From NCBI GenBank assembly GCA_021811505.1, contig JAJZOM010000084.1, positions 1 to 6,004 on the forward strand: a stretch of 6,004 nt of DNA, given 5' to 3'. Below are positions 1 through 5,943 of the stretch, piece by piece. A program made the position numbers and the translations under genes. The notes beneath the pieces are model-generated. The model worked only from the letters and a program-made list of their open reading frames with translations. It did not search any database and was not told where the DNA came from. The stretch is from Thermoplasmata archaeon (lineage in GTDB: Archaea > Thermoplasmatota > Thermoplasmata > Thermoplasmatales > Thermoplasmataceae). The stretch's first letter is position 1. Every line of letters begins with the position of its first letter.

Positions 1-1136
1 TTGGGAGACTCGCCGACAGGAAAGGAAGGAGAACAGTATTTCTGTATAACCAGCTATTCTTTGGAGCTGGTATGCTTATTGCTGGATTCATGCAGCAGTG
101 GCAGCTCATTGCTCTCTTTGTATTCATTGGAGGAATTGGAGTCGGAGGAGAATTCCCGCTTGTCGACAGCTACGGAACAGAAGTATTCAAGGGGCATCAC
201 AGGGGTTCAAGACTGGCAATTGTGTACACTCTTGCGGTAACCGCTGCACCAGTAATAGTATATATTACGTCGGTGACTCACAGTCTTGGTCCAATTACAA
301 ATGGGGTAGGATATTATTCCTTCAGGATTCCACTGTGGATAATGGGTATATCTGGTTTCATAGTATGGGGTTTGAGACTTAAGCTGACCGAATCCCCAAG
401 ATGGCTGGAAATCCATGGTCGGTACAAAGAAGCAGATCAGGTAATGACACACATCGAAGAATCAGTGAAGAAGGATCTGAACCTGAAAGAACTCCCTCCA
501 GCACAGAGCAACACTTCCCTGTCAGAGAAACCATCTAATTTCAAGGACATCTTCGCGCCGGACGTGAGAAAGACCACTTTCATGATGATGATCTTCCAGT
601 TTTTCCAGTCAGGAATATTCTACGGTTTTGTAACTTTCGCACCAGGGATCGTCATAGCTAAATATCCTCTGCACAATCCCCTTGGTTTCGCTGCAGTTAT
701 ATTCTCAGGGTTTGTATTCGGGAGTATCTTCAACATCTTCATAATAGACAAGGTCGAGAGAAAATTTGGTATTATTGTATTTGCAATAATGGGGGGCATC
801 TTTGGTACGCTATTTGTTACGGTCGGCAACATTAATGAGTTTGTGGCATTTGGTTTCCTGACATCGTTCGCACTCTGGAACTTCTCGAACTTCATGCACC
901 AGTATAATGCGGAAATCTTCCCAACAAGAGTGAGAACAACTGCAGCCGGTTTTGTATATTCCCTGAGCAGGATCTCAACAGCAATTCTTGTCCTTATAAT
1001 CGCGGCGGTTTTTCAACCTCTGGGCGACCTGGCAATTTTCGCATTTATCTGGGTGCTCGTGGCCATCTGTGTCATAGACCTGATAGTACTTGGTCCAAAG
1101 ACCAGTGGAAGAAAAGTTGAAGACATAGCCCAATAA
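1..1136 (+). CDS. MFS transporter, sugar-porter / metabolite:H+ symporter type, 5'-truncated by window edge
   Basis: Secondary transporter of the major facilitator superfamily in the cytoplasmic membrane, probably proton-coupled uptake of a small organic solute. The first complete codon is at position 3, and the frame is open from the edge. The ATG at 72 is internal: the 23 codons before it encode GRLADRKGRR, the hallmark MFS loop 2-3 motif A, followed by helix 3. About 377 residues are visible, so roughly 60-80 N-terminal residues (helices 1-2) lie outside. Further landmarks are GVGGEFPL in helix 4, TESPRWLE after helix 6, the degenerate motif DKVERKFG between helices 8 and 9, and AEIFPTRVRTTAAG after helix 10. 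Ten hydrophobic segments fit helices 3-12. These marks are typical of the sugar-porter and metabolite:H+ symporter branches, which include the tricarballylate carrier TcuC. The substrate cannot be read from sequence. The gene converges on the CoA-transferase gene 13 bases away, so it is a separate transcript even if functionally linked. Confidence 0.92.
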   Translation, partial: GRLADRKGRRTVFLYNQLFFGAGMLIAGFMQQWQLIALFVFIGGIGVGGEFPLVDSYGTEVFKGHHRGSRLAIVYTLAVTAAPVIVYITSVTHSLGPITNGVGYYSFRIPLWIMGISGFIVWGLRLKLTESPRWLEIHGRYKEADQVMTHIEESVKKDLNLKELPPAQSNTSLSEKPSNFKDIFAPDVRKTTFMMMIFQFFQSGIFYGFVTFAPGIVIAKYPLHNPLGFAAVIFSGFVFGSIFNIFIIDKVERKFGIIVFAIMGGIFGTLFVTVGNINEFVAFGFLTSFALWNFSNFMHQYNAEIFPTRVRTTAAGFVYSLSRISTAILVLIIAAVFQPLGDLAIFAFIWVLVAICVIDLIVLGPKTSGRKVEDIAQ

Positions 1137-1149
1137 ACAAAATATTTTT
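1133..1149 (-). terminator. Weak T-rich terminator for the CoA-transferase transcript
   Basis: Reading the minus strand just past the CoA-transferase stop gives TATTTTGTTTAT, a short T-rich stretch with one T4 and one T3 tract. It is weaker than the terminator in the other direction and overlaps the last codons of the transporter. It is the only candidate end signal for the minus-strand gene set inside the window. Confidence 0.3.
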
Positions 1150-1187
1150 TTAAATTATTTTATTATTTTTTAAATTTTCAATTTTTT
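1143..1187 (+). terminator. Oligo-T terminator of the MFS gene, embedded in the convergent gene's 3' end
   Basis: Starting 7 bases after the TAA stop of the transporter, the + strand has staggered T tracts: T7 at 1145-1151, T4 at 1158-1161, T6 at 1166-1171, T4 at 1175-1178 and T6 at 1182-1187. No GC-rich stem precedes them. Repeated T tracts are the usual archaeal intrinsic terminator. From 1150 onward this DNA also encodes the Lys/Asn/Ile-rich tail of the opposite-strand CoA-transferase. Confidence 0.65.
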
Positions 1188-2277
1188 CGTCTGAATATCC
1201 AAGTTCACGTAGAATTTCTTCATCATCCTCACCAAGTTCCGGAGGTTCTTTCTGGAAAGCCGATCCATTGGGAATAGTGGGCATGAAGATCTTGCCGCCT
1301 TCAAAGTTCTGCTCTGCCATTTTCGGCTTCAAATGGATATCACTGAGGAGATCCCATGGAGTGTTCAGGACTGAGTATGCTACATTAAGTTTCGATAGCA
1401 ACTTCTCAAGGTCTGCATAATCAATTTCACTGATTCGTTTTTCTATAATCTTCAGCAATTCCGGTCTCTTCGCATATCTATCCTCATTCTTTTCGAATTG
1501 GGGATCATCACATACACCGAGTTTCAACCCTTCACAGAACTTCACCCACTGATTATCTGTGGTAACTCCGATGAATATATCCTTCCCATCCCTGGTCTTG
1601 AAGAAGTCATATATCGCCCATGAAAAGCCCTCCACATTTATCGGCTTGATTGGTTTGTGGTTGATCTGGTAGGTCACGATGTGCTGTCCAATGAGGAAAG
1701 CCGAGGTTTCAAACATTCCGATATCTATGTATTTGCCTTTCCCGCTCGCCTCCCGTTCATACAGTGCCGAGAGTATGCCTATCACTCCGAACATGGCGGA
1801 GGTTATGTCGACAATGGAAGTTCCGACTCTCAGAGGCTGATTCTCAAGGCCTGTCATATACGCAAGACCAGTGTGTACTTCAATTGGATAATCGAGTGAC
1901 TTCCTGTCTTCATACGGGCCTTTCCCGTAACCCTTCAGCGATAGATAGATCAGGCCCGGATTGATCCTGCTGAGAATCTCATAAGACAGGCCGGATCTTC
2001 TAAGTGCTCCGCTCCCGAGATTGTCTATGAGGACATCCGATTCGGCAATGAGCTTCAGGAATATTTCACGGCCTTCATCGCTGTTGAAATTCAGCGTCAG
2101 GCTCCTCTTGTTCCTGTTGAAAAACCTGAACGAACCGGTGCTCGTCCCTGTCAGCCTCCTTGAAATATCTCCCTCGCCCGGTTTCTCTATCTTTATGACA
2201 TCGTGCCCAAGATCGGCCAGAATGAGCCCTGCCGTCGGGCCTGCAACTATGTGCCCTATCTCAATTACCCTTACCAT
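1150..2277 (-). CDS. Class III (CaiB/BaiF family) CoA-transferase
   Basis: Moves CoA from an acyl-CoA donor (often succinyl-CoA) to a free carboxylic acid via an enzyme-bound aspartyl anhydride; cytoplasmic. The 375-residue length is normal to slightly short for the family. Seen: the N-terminal nucleotide-binding start with HIVAGPTAGLILADLGHDVI and the conserved IKIEKPGEGD; the NRNKRSLTLNF block at 54-64; a central GLAYMTGL segment; VDITSAMFGVIGILSAL with Asp157 at the expected catalytic position; GKGKYIDIGMFE; and a C-terminal LGEDDEEILRELGY typical of the family. The ATG at 2277 is supported by a GGTGAT ribosome site and by the family N-terminus. The gene lies 47 bases downstream of the DRE-TIM gene with no TATA-like box between, so the two are probably cotranscribed. 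The tail ends in a Lys/Asn/Ile-rich stretch that doubles as the opposite-strand terminator. Substrate is unknown. Characterised relatives act on oxalate/formate, carnitine, citramalate, and glutarate or 3-hydroxy-3-methylglutarate; the context favours a di- or tricarboxylate. Confidence 0.92.
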   Translation of the reverse strand: MVRVIEIGHIVAGPTAGLILADLGHDVIKIEKPGEGDISRRLTGTSTGSFRFFNRNKRSLTLNFNSDEGREIFLKLIAESDVLIDNLGSGALRRSGLSYEILSRINPGLIYLSLKGYGKGPYEDRKSLDYPIEVHTGLAYMTGLENQPLRVGTSIVDITSAMFGVIGILSALYEREASGKGKYIDIGMFETSAFLIGQHIVTYQINHKPIKPINVEGFSWAIYDFFKTRDGKDIFIGVTTDNQWVKFCEGLKLGVCDDPQFEKNEDRYAKRPELLKIIEKRISEIDYADLEKLLSKLNVAYSVLNTPWDLLSDIHLKPKMAEQNFEGGKIFMPTIPNGSAFQKEPPELGEDDEEILRELGYSDEKIENLKNNKII

Positions 2278-2283
2278 TCCGTA

Positions 2284-2289
2284 TCACCC
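2284..2289 (-). promoter_or_regulatory. Ribosome binding site (GGGTGA) of the CoA-transferase gene
   Basis: The minus strand reads GGGTGATACGGAATG. GGTGAT matches the complement of the conserved archaeal 16S rRNA 3' end (AUCACCUCC), with the GGTGA core 6 bases before the ATG. It fixes the start at 2277 and marks the gene as an internal cistron. Confidence 0.7.
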
Positions 2290-2324
2290 GCTGAAAATGC
2301 AACTGAATTCCAGGAAAACATGGA

Positions 2325-3362
2325 TTACAGCCTCTCCCTTGCCAGTTTCACAATTTCTGATGTTGTGACTGTTTTCCCTGTGCTTACCGCAATATCCTTG
2401 ACCTGTTCTGTAAGGATGATAAGCTGTTCCTTCTCCAGATTGATGTTGCTGAGTTCAAGGATTTTCTTTATCATTGTTCTCCCGGTGTAGACATTAACCG
2501 AGAAGCTTTCTCCTTTAAAGACTCCAGAGAAAGCCGCATGTGTTCCTGCCGTGTGAACATTTGTGTTCCTGCCGACGCATGGGAAATTATCGATGAAGAG
2601 TGAATTTCCTATTTTATCCATGATAAGGTCCATAACCCTTGCATACACCTTTGAAAGTTTTTCGTGATCAATGCCGGTGGAAACCCCATCGATTTCAAGC
2701 AGTCTCGCAACACTGGCAGTGTCCGTTATTCCATTCCTCTCTCCCAAGCCATAAATGCATGTGTCCACGAAATCCGTTCCGGCATTAACTCCTGCGAGAG
2801 CATTGGCAACTGCACCTCCTGAATCGTTGTGGCAGTGAACCTCTATCTTGCATTTCAGGGTCTCTCTTGCCCTGGTTATGACCTTCTGCATCAACTGTGG
2901 AGAAGCACTGCCAGTTGTGTCCGGAAGTTGTATAACATCGGCACCGGCATCTTCAAGTTTCCTGGCCATGTCCATGAGCCTGTCAATATTGATCTTCGCG
3001 ATGTCAACTATTCCAACTTCAACGATCTTATCAGTTTTGGAAGCGTATTTCACTGCATCTACAATTTCGCCAAAAGCATCAATTTCAAAGGGGAGGTGCA
3101 ACGAAATGTTGGCTCCAGTTCCATTAATTATGTCTATGTCGCTTTTAACAGTTCTTCCAAGGCCGTAAGTCTCCCTGAAGAAACCCTTCGACACTATTTC
3201 CCTTGTGACTTCCACTTCAGATTTATGGGCTGAAGGGTAAGAAACAAGGGCTCTTTTTATTCCCGCTTCGGATAACAGGCGGGCAAGCTGAATTTTCTCT
3301 GAAATTGTAAAAGACATGCCGGGGGTTTGCAGTCCCTCACGTAAAGTATCATCGGTTATCAT
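2325..3362 (-). CDS. DRE-TIM metallolyase family enzyme (homocitrate/isopropylmalate synthase-like, HMG-CoA lyase-related), short form
   Basis: A metal-dependent TIM-barrel enzyme that makes or breaks a C-C bond by Claisen chemistry between an acyl-CoA and a 2-oxoacid. Seen, numbered from the ATG at 3362: N-terminal TDDTLREGLQTPG with Arg8 and Glu9; IQLPDTTG at 144-151; the metal-binding HCHND with His176 and His178; GLGERNG at 205-211; then VHTAGTHAAF with His270 and His275. Arg-Glu rather than Arg-Asp at the DRE position is seen in homocitrate synthases. GLGERNG and the H-x4-H linker motif resemble the condensing branch more than HMG-CoA lyases. At 345 residues it lacks the C-terminal regulatory domain of isopropylmalate synthase and is near the size of NifV-type homocitrate synthases. 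A TTG at 3365 directly precedes the ATG; the ATG is preferred because a TATA-like element lies about 24 bases upstream, implying a leaderless message. The partner CoA-transferase suggests catabolic cleavage of a 3-hydroxy-3-carboxy-type acyl-CoA. Re-citrate synthase, citramalyl-CoA lyase or homocitrate synthase activity are alternatives that sequence alone does not separate. Confidence 0.85.
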   Translation of the reverse strand: MITDDTLREGLQTPGMSFTISEKIQLARLLSEAGIKRALVSYPSAHKSEVEVTREIVSKGFFRETYGLGRTVKSDIDIINGTGANISLHLPFEIDAFGEIVDAVKYASKTDKIVEVGIVDIAKINIDRLMDMARKLEDAGADVIQLPDTTGSASPQLMQKVITRARETLKCKIEVHCHNDSGGAVANALAGVNAGTDFVDTCIYGLGERNGITDTASVARLLEIDGVSTGIDHEKLSKVYARVMDLIMDKIGNSLFIDNFPCVGRNTNVHTAGTHAAFSGVFKGESFSVNVYTGRTMIKKILELSNINLEKEQLIILTEQVKDIAVSTGKTVTTSEIVKLARERL

Positions 3363-3380
3363 CAATTTTACAGGCGACTG

Positions 3381-3391
3381 TAATATTTTAA
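3381..3391 (-). promoter_or_regulatory. Archaeal TATA-like promoter of the DRE-TIM / CoA-transferase unit
   Basis: On the minus strand the stretch TTAAAATATTA sits with its centre about 24 bases before the A of the ATG at 3362. No ribosome site lies between (the sequence is CAGTCGCCTGTAAAATTG). Archaeal TATA boxes sit about 25 bases before the transcription start, so the start would fall at or within a base or two of the ATG, giving a leaderless transcript. This suggests the synthase and transferase genes can be expressed separately from the upstream dehydrogenase pair. Confidence 0.6.
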
Positions 3392-3399
3392 GTAAACTT

Positions 3400-3415
3400 T
3401 GAACAGGTTAGAACA
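3400..3415. repeat. Candidate operator next to the TATA box: TGAACAGGTT plus a second GAACA
   Basis: The + strand reads TGAACAGGTTAGAACA. GAACA occurs at 3401 and again at 3411, exactly 10 bases apart, which is about one helical turn. The first ten bases are the exact reverse complement of 3480-3489. The site begins about 9 bases upstream of the TATA-like element in the minus-strand direction, where an archaeal regulator could affect TBP/TFB binding. Regulatory function is inferred. Confidence 0.35.
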
Positions 3416-3416
3416 T

Positions 3417-3431
3417 TTACGGGAATCGTAA
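3417..3431. repeat. Small inverted repeat TTACG-5-CGTAA upstream of the promoter
   Basis: TTACG at 3417-3421 and CGTAA at 3427-3431 form a 5-base dyad with a 5-base spacer in the gap between the TcuB-like and DRE-TIM genes. It is short enough to be chance, but it adjoins the other repeats here. Confidence 0.2.
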
Positions 3432-3457
3432 TTTACATATGTGAGGTGGCAGACAAT

Positions 3458-4561
3458 TCATGGGACGTTGTGATTATTGAACCTGTTCAGGGACATCAGC
3501 CTTACAATAATGTGGAGAACATTTGTTGAAAAAGGTGCGGTGATGAACATAGTGTATATGGCAGAATAATGTATCAGGAGCATCAGGTAGACCTCTTCTG
3601 ATCCGGCAGTATACCTGAACAGCAGAGTCAAAAGCCCGGTCAGGGCTACAACAAAGAATTCCAGGATGAGCAGGAAATCGAAGCCTTCCATGGTCATGAA
3701 AGGCTGTGTATTCCTTGACGATAATCTGGCAACAAGTCCAAGCAGTCCCCCGACAGTAAGCATCAGCCCTCCGGTTACGCCTGCGATGACCACCGGGCTG
3801 TAAAACGGAAACGGAGAAGGAATGGCGAGAATGTCCTCATAAATGAACCCAAGCGTAGTAGAAAGAATATCCATCAGGAAACCATAGAATATCAGCAGGT
3901 GGAAACCAAACCTTACATTGCTTTCTTTCTCACCGGGATAATGTATCTTCCTGAACCATTTGTGAGCCAGTACATTCAGCAGAGTGGTGATCCCGGCGAC
4001 ACCGCCTCCTGCATTCTGGACACCTCTGTCCAGCCCATTGATTACCAGTCTCCGGTACCGTATGCCGGCAACAGCAAACATGGAAAGGAGATACAGTGAC
4101 AGCATCGAGCTTACAGCTATCAGCGGATATTTCGGGACAAGTTTGTAAAAGCTGACCGGTCCGGGGGAATATATATTGTTGAATGTGAAAATCCATCCGA
4201 GTATGATCGGAACCACGAGGATCAGGGAAAGCGCAATTTTTTTCTCCAGGGATCCGCTTAAATTAAAGGTCAGTTCCTCATAGGTTTTCTTTCGGATTTT
4301 TCTCGTGACTTCCGGAATATTGATCTTGAATTCGTGTGCATCTGGGACGTAGGGACAGGCATAATAGCAATCCCTGTGATCGTAACACAGGTTGGAATAG
4401 TAAAGAACGTCATTTCGGGTAATTATGTTCCCGGAATGAACCTCCGGCCAGACGGGGCAGTATCCCTCACAATATCTGCATGCGTTGCAAATGGTGAACT
4501 GCCGGACAGCGTCTTCCATCGTCCTGTCCCGGTCTGAAAAAATATCAAATTCTTCGCTCAA
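3458..4561 (-). CDS. tcuB: TcuB/CitB-type 4Fe-4S membrane electron-transfer protein
   Basis: Partner of the TcuA-type dehydrogenase. In the known system TcuB reoxidises the reduced flavin of TcuA and passes electrons to the membrane quinone pool. Seen: 367 residues. A cytosolic N-terminal ferredoxin-like part carries one complete cluster motif, CNACRYCEGYCP (Cys25, 28, 31, 35), and a second, CYDHRDCYYACP (Cys59, His62, Cys65, Cys69), where the second cysteine is histidine; PYVPDAHEF follows, as in TcuB. About six hydrophobic segments come next (roughly 109-128, 145-168, 216-240, 255-280, 295-316, 325-345). Membrane-region histidines (His200, His207, His221, His331, His350) are possible haem b ligands by analogy with membrane cytochromes. 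The start is TTG at 4561: TTGA overlaps the TGA stop of the dehydrogenase by 4 bases, and AGGAGG lies 7 bases upstream. This is tight translational coupling and supports a 1:1 complex. Physiological acceptor and substrate are inferred. Confidence 0.88.
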   Translation of the reverse strand: MSEEFDIFSDRDRTMEDAVRQFTICNACRYCEGYCPVWPEVHSGNIITRNDVLYYSNLCYDHRDCYYACPYVPDAHEFKINIPEVTRKIRKKTYEELTFNLSGSLEKKIALSLILVVPIILGWIFTFNNIYSPGPVSFYKLVPKYPLIAVSSMLSLYLLSMFAVAGIRYRRLVINGLDRGVQNAGGGVAGITTLLNVLAHKWFRKIHYPGEKESNVRFGFHLLIFYGFLMDILSTTLGFIYEDILAIPSPFPFYSPVVIAGVTGGLMLTVGGLLGLVARLSSRNTQPFMTMEGFDFLLILEFFVVALTGLLTLLFRYTAGSEEVYLMLLIHYSAIYTMFITAPFSTNVLHIIVRLMSLNRFNNHNVP

Positions 4562-5943
4562 CTCAGAGCCTCCTCTCCGGCATTGATACCAAACAGCGTG
4601 CCTATGGTCATGCCTAGGCCGCCAAGGTAGCCTCCGTTCAGTATGTTTCCGGCCATGATCTCTCCCGCAGCCCAGATGTTATTGAACGGTTTCCCGGATT
4701 TGTCGATCACTCTTGAATGATTATCAACCTTCAGCCCGAAATATGTGAAAGTGAGACCTGGCCTGAGAGGATAGGCATAAAACGGCGGTTCATCAATGCG
4801 TCTTGCCCAGTTCGACTTGGCCGGATCAATATCCTTTGTGCCGTTGCCGTCAGGATTCGAAAAATCAAAGTGTGATATTTCAGGGCAGGCGGCATTGTAC
4901 TCGGATACAGTTTTACGGAGTTCATCCGGATTCAGCCCGAGTTTATATGCCAGATCATCGAGTGAGTTTTCCACTATTGGGGGATACAGTGGCGGCATGA
5001 ATAAGCCCCAGCTCTTCCTGTCAAAGATGCTGAACGCAATCTGATCAGGTTGCTGGGCGATCAGCTTTCCGCTGATTGCATATCTTTTCGGCCATATATC
5101 ATAACCCTCATCGAAGAATCTTCTGGCGAATTTATTGACGACTATACTGAAGATCACTGAATCAACGCGAGTGACTATTCCGCCATCATATTTCGGGGAT
5201 CTGGCGTCGACTCCCACCATATGTCCGTCATTTTTCTCCCCCACTGAGGCTGCTCCATGCCTTATCATCTCCATCATCGGGATCCCAGTGTTGTGGCTCG
5301 TACCGCGGATTATGAAGTTGTCAATGGCATCTCCCCACGCTTCCCTGAGTATGTTGAGATTGGACTCGAATCCTCCCGATCCGAGAATAACGGAATCGCC
5401 CTTTATCTCAACCTCGTGACCCTGAATTCTGGCGGTAAGCGACTGGAAAGTATTATTCTCAACATTCAGCCTTACCAGTTCAGAATCATAAACTATTCGG
5501 CAATTGTCATATTTACCAAGATACTGGAAGTAAGTATTCAGGAGGGCTTTCCCACCTCCAAGGATGAACAGGTTTGTCCGATCCAGGTGAAGAGTTGATT
5601 TCAGGGCCTTCTGCCATCTCACACCATGTGATGAAGCCCAGTCAACTGCTTCACTGGAATGATCGACGACATATCCCGTCAGTTCGCTGTTCGACTCTCC
5701 CCTGGTAACCTTCTTAATGTCCGTGAGAAATTCGTCTCTCGAATATTCCTGCTTGAAACCATTCCACCCCTCTCCATGTGCAATCCTGAAATTTCTGGTA
5801 AATTTGGAATTTCCTCCCCTCTGGTTTTCCGGGGCCTTTTCAAGAACAAGAACCTTTTTTCCCTTCTGGGACGCGGTTATGGCTGAGCAAAGTGCTGCAT
5901 TTCCGGCTCCAACAACTATAACATCATAACCGCCGGCATCCAT
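4558..5943 (-). CDS. tcuA: TcuA-type FAD-dependent dehydrogenase (tricarballylate dehydrogenase family)
   Basis: Flavoprotein of the fumarate reductase/succinate dehydrogenase superfamily. TcuA oxidises tricarballylate to cis-aconitate with FAD. Seen: 461 residues, close to the size of bacterial TcuA. An N-terminal dinucleotide fold, YDVIVVGAGNAALCSAITA, has GxGxxA at 12-17 and Glu35 (VLEKAPE) placed to bind the FAD ribose. GGNSKFTRNFR at 43-53 is the family's flavin-contact loop; GTSHNTGIPMMEM lies at 214-226; VNKFARRFFDEG at 269-280 is in the capping domain. The C-terminus carries RPGLTFTYFGLKVD and then AAGEIMAGNILNGGYLGG (425-442) and GMTIGTLFG, a signature much closer to TcuA than to fumarate reductases. 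No signal peptide is seen, so it is cytoplasmic and docks on the TcuB protein. The ATG at 5943 puts the FAD fold at residue 6, as expected; the frame is also open upstream to the window edge, but with no similarity visible. The exact substrate is uncertain: tricarballylate or another 2-substituted succinate. Confidence 0.9.
   Translation of the reverse strand: MDAGGYDVIVVGAGNAALCSAITASQKGKKVLVLEKAPENQRGGNSKFTRNFRIAHGEGWNGFKQEYSRDEFLTDIKKVTRGESNSELTGYVVDHSSEAVDWASSHGVRWQKALKSTLHLDRTNLFILGGGKALLNTYFQYLGKYDNCRIVYDSELVRLNVENNTFQSLTARIQGHEVEIKGDSVILGSGGFESNLNILREAWGDAIDNFIIRGTSHNTGIPMMEMIRHGAASVGEKNDGHMVGVDARSPKYDGGIVTRVDSVIFSIVVNKFARRFFDEGYDIWPKRYAISGKLIAQQPDQIAFSIFDRKSWGLFMPPLYPPIVENSLDDLAYKLGLNPDELRKTVSEYNAACPEISHFDFSNPDGNGTKDIDPAKSNWARRIDEPPFYAYPLRPGLTFTYFGLKVDNHSRVIDKSGKPFNNIWAAGEIMAGNILNGGYLGGLGMTIGTLFGINAGEEALS
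4569..4574 (-). promoter_or_regulatory. Ribosome binding site (AGGAGG) supporting the TTG start of the TcuB-like gene
   Basis: AGGAGG on the minus strand ends 7 bases before TTG at 4561 and lies inside the last codons of the dehydrogenase gene. It is a perfect match to the anti-Shine-Dalgarno core and decides the non-ATG start, since no ATG or GTG is better placed. Confidence 0.75.

Noticed and set aside
1..240. Small open frame on the + strand beginning with TTG at position 1
   Set aside because: It overlaps the transporter in another frame, has a low-complexity Ser/Leu/Glu composition and no recognisable domain.
72..1136. Complete transporter starting at the ATG at 72
   Set aside because: The same frame is open to the window edge and encodes MFS motif A before this ATG, so the gene is truncated by the window rather than starting there.
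2278..2324. Separate promoter for the CoA-transferase gene
   Set aside because: The 47-base gap has no TATA-like element at a suitable distance and holds a strong ribosome site, as expected of an internal cistron.
2295..2324. Near-palindrome CTGGAATTCAG between the DRE-TIM and CoA-transferase genes
   Set aside because: The extra base breaks the symmetry and the arms are too short to support a hairpin or operator call.
2829..3233. Open frames of 106-134 codons antisense to the DRE-TIM gene
   Set aside because: The opposite strand encodes clear catalytic motifs throughout; these frames have no recognisable domain or ribosome site.
3458..4561. Heterodisulfide reductase HdrC/E or succinate dehydrogenase iron-sulfur subunit
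   Set aside because: Two N-terminal cysteine motifs followed by about six helices, the PYVPDAHEF segment and the adjoining TcuA-like gene all match TcuB/CitB, whereas HdrC and SdhB lack this membrane domain.
4558..5943. Fumarate reductase or 3-ketosteroid dehydrogenase
   Set aside because: The AAGEIMAGNILNGGYLGG and GMTIGTLFG signature and the GGNS loop fit TcuA, and no haem domain or secretion signal is present.
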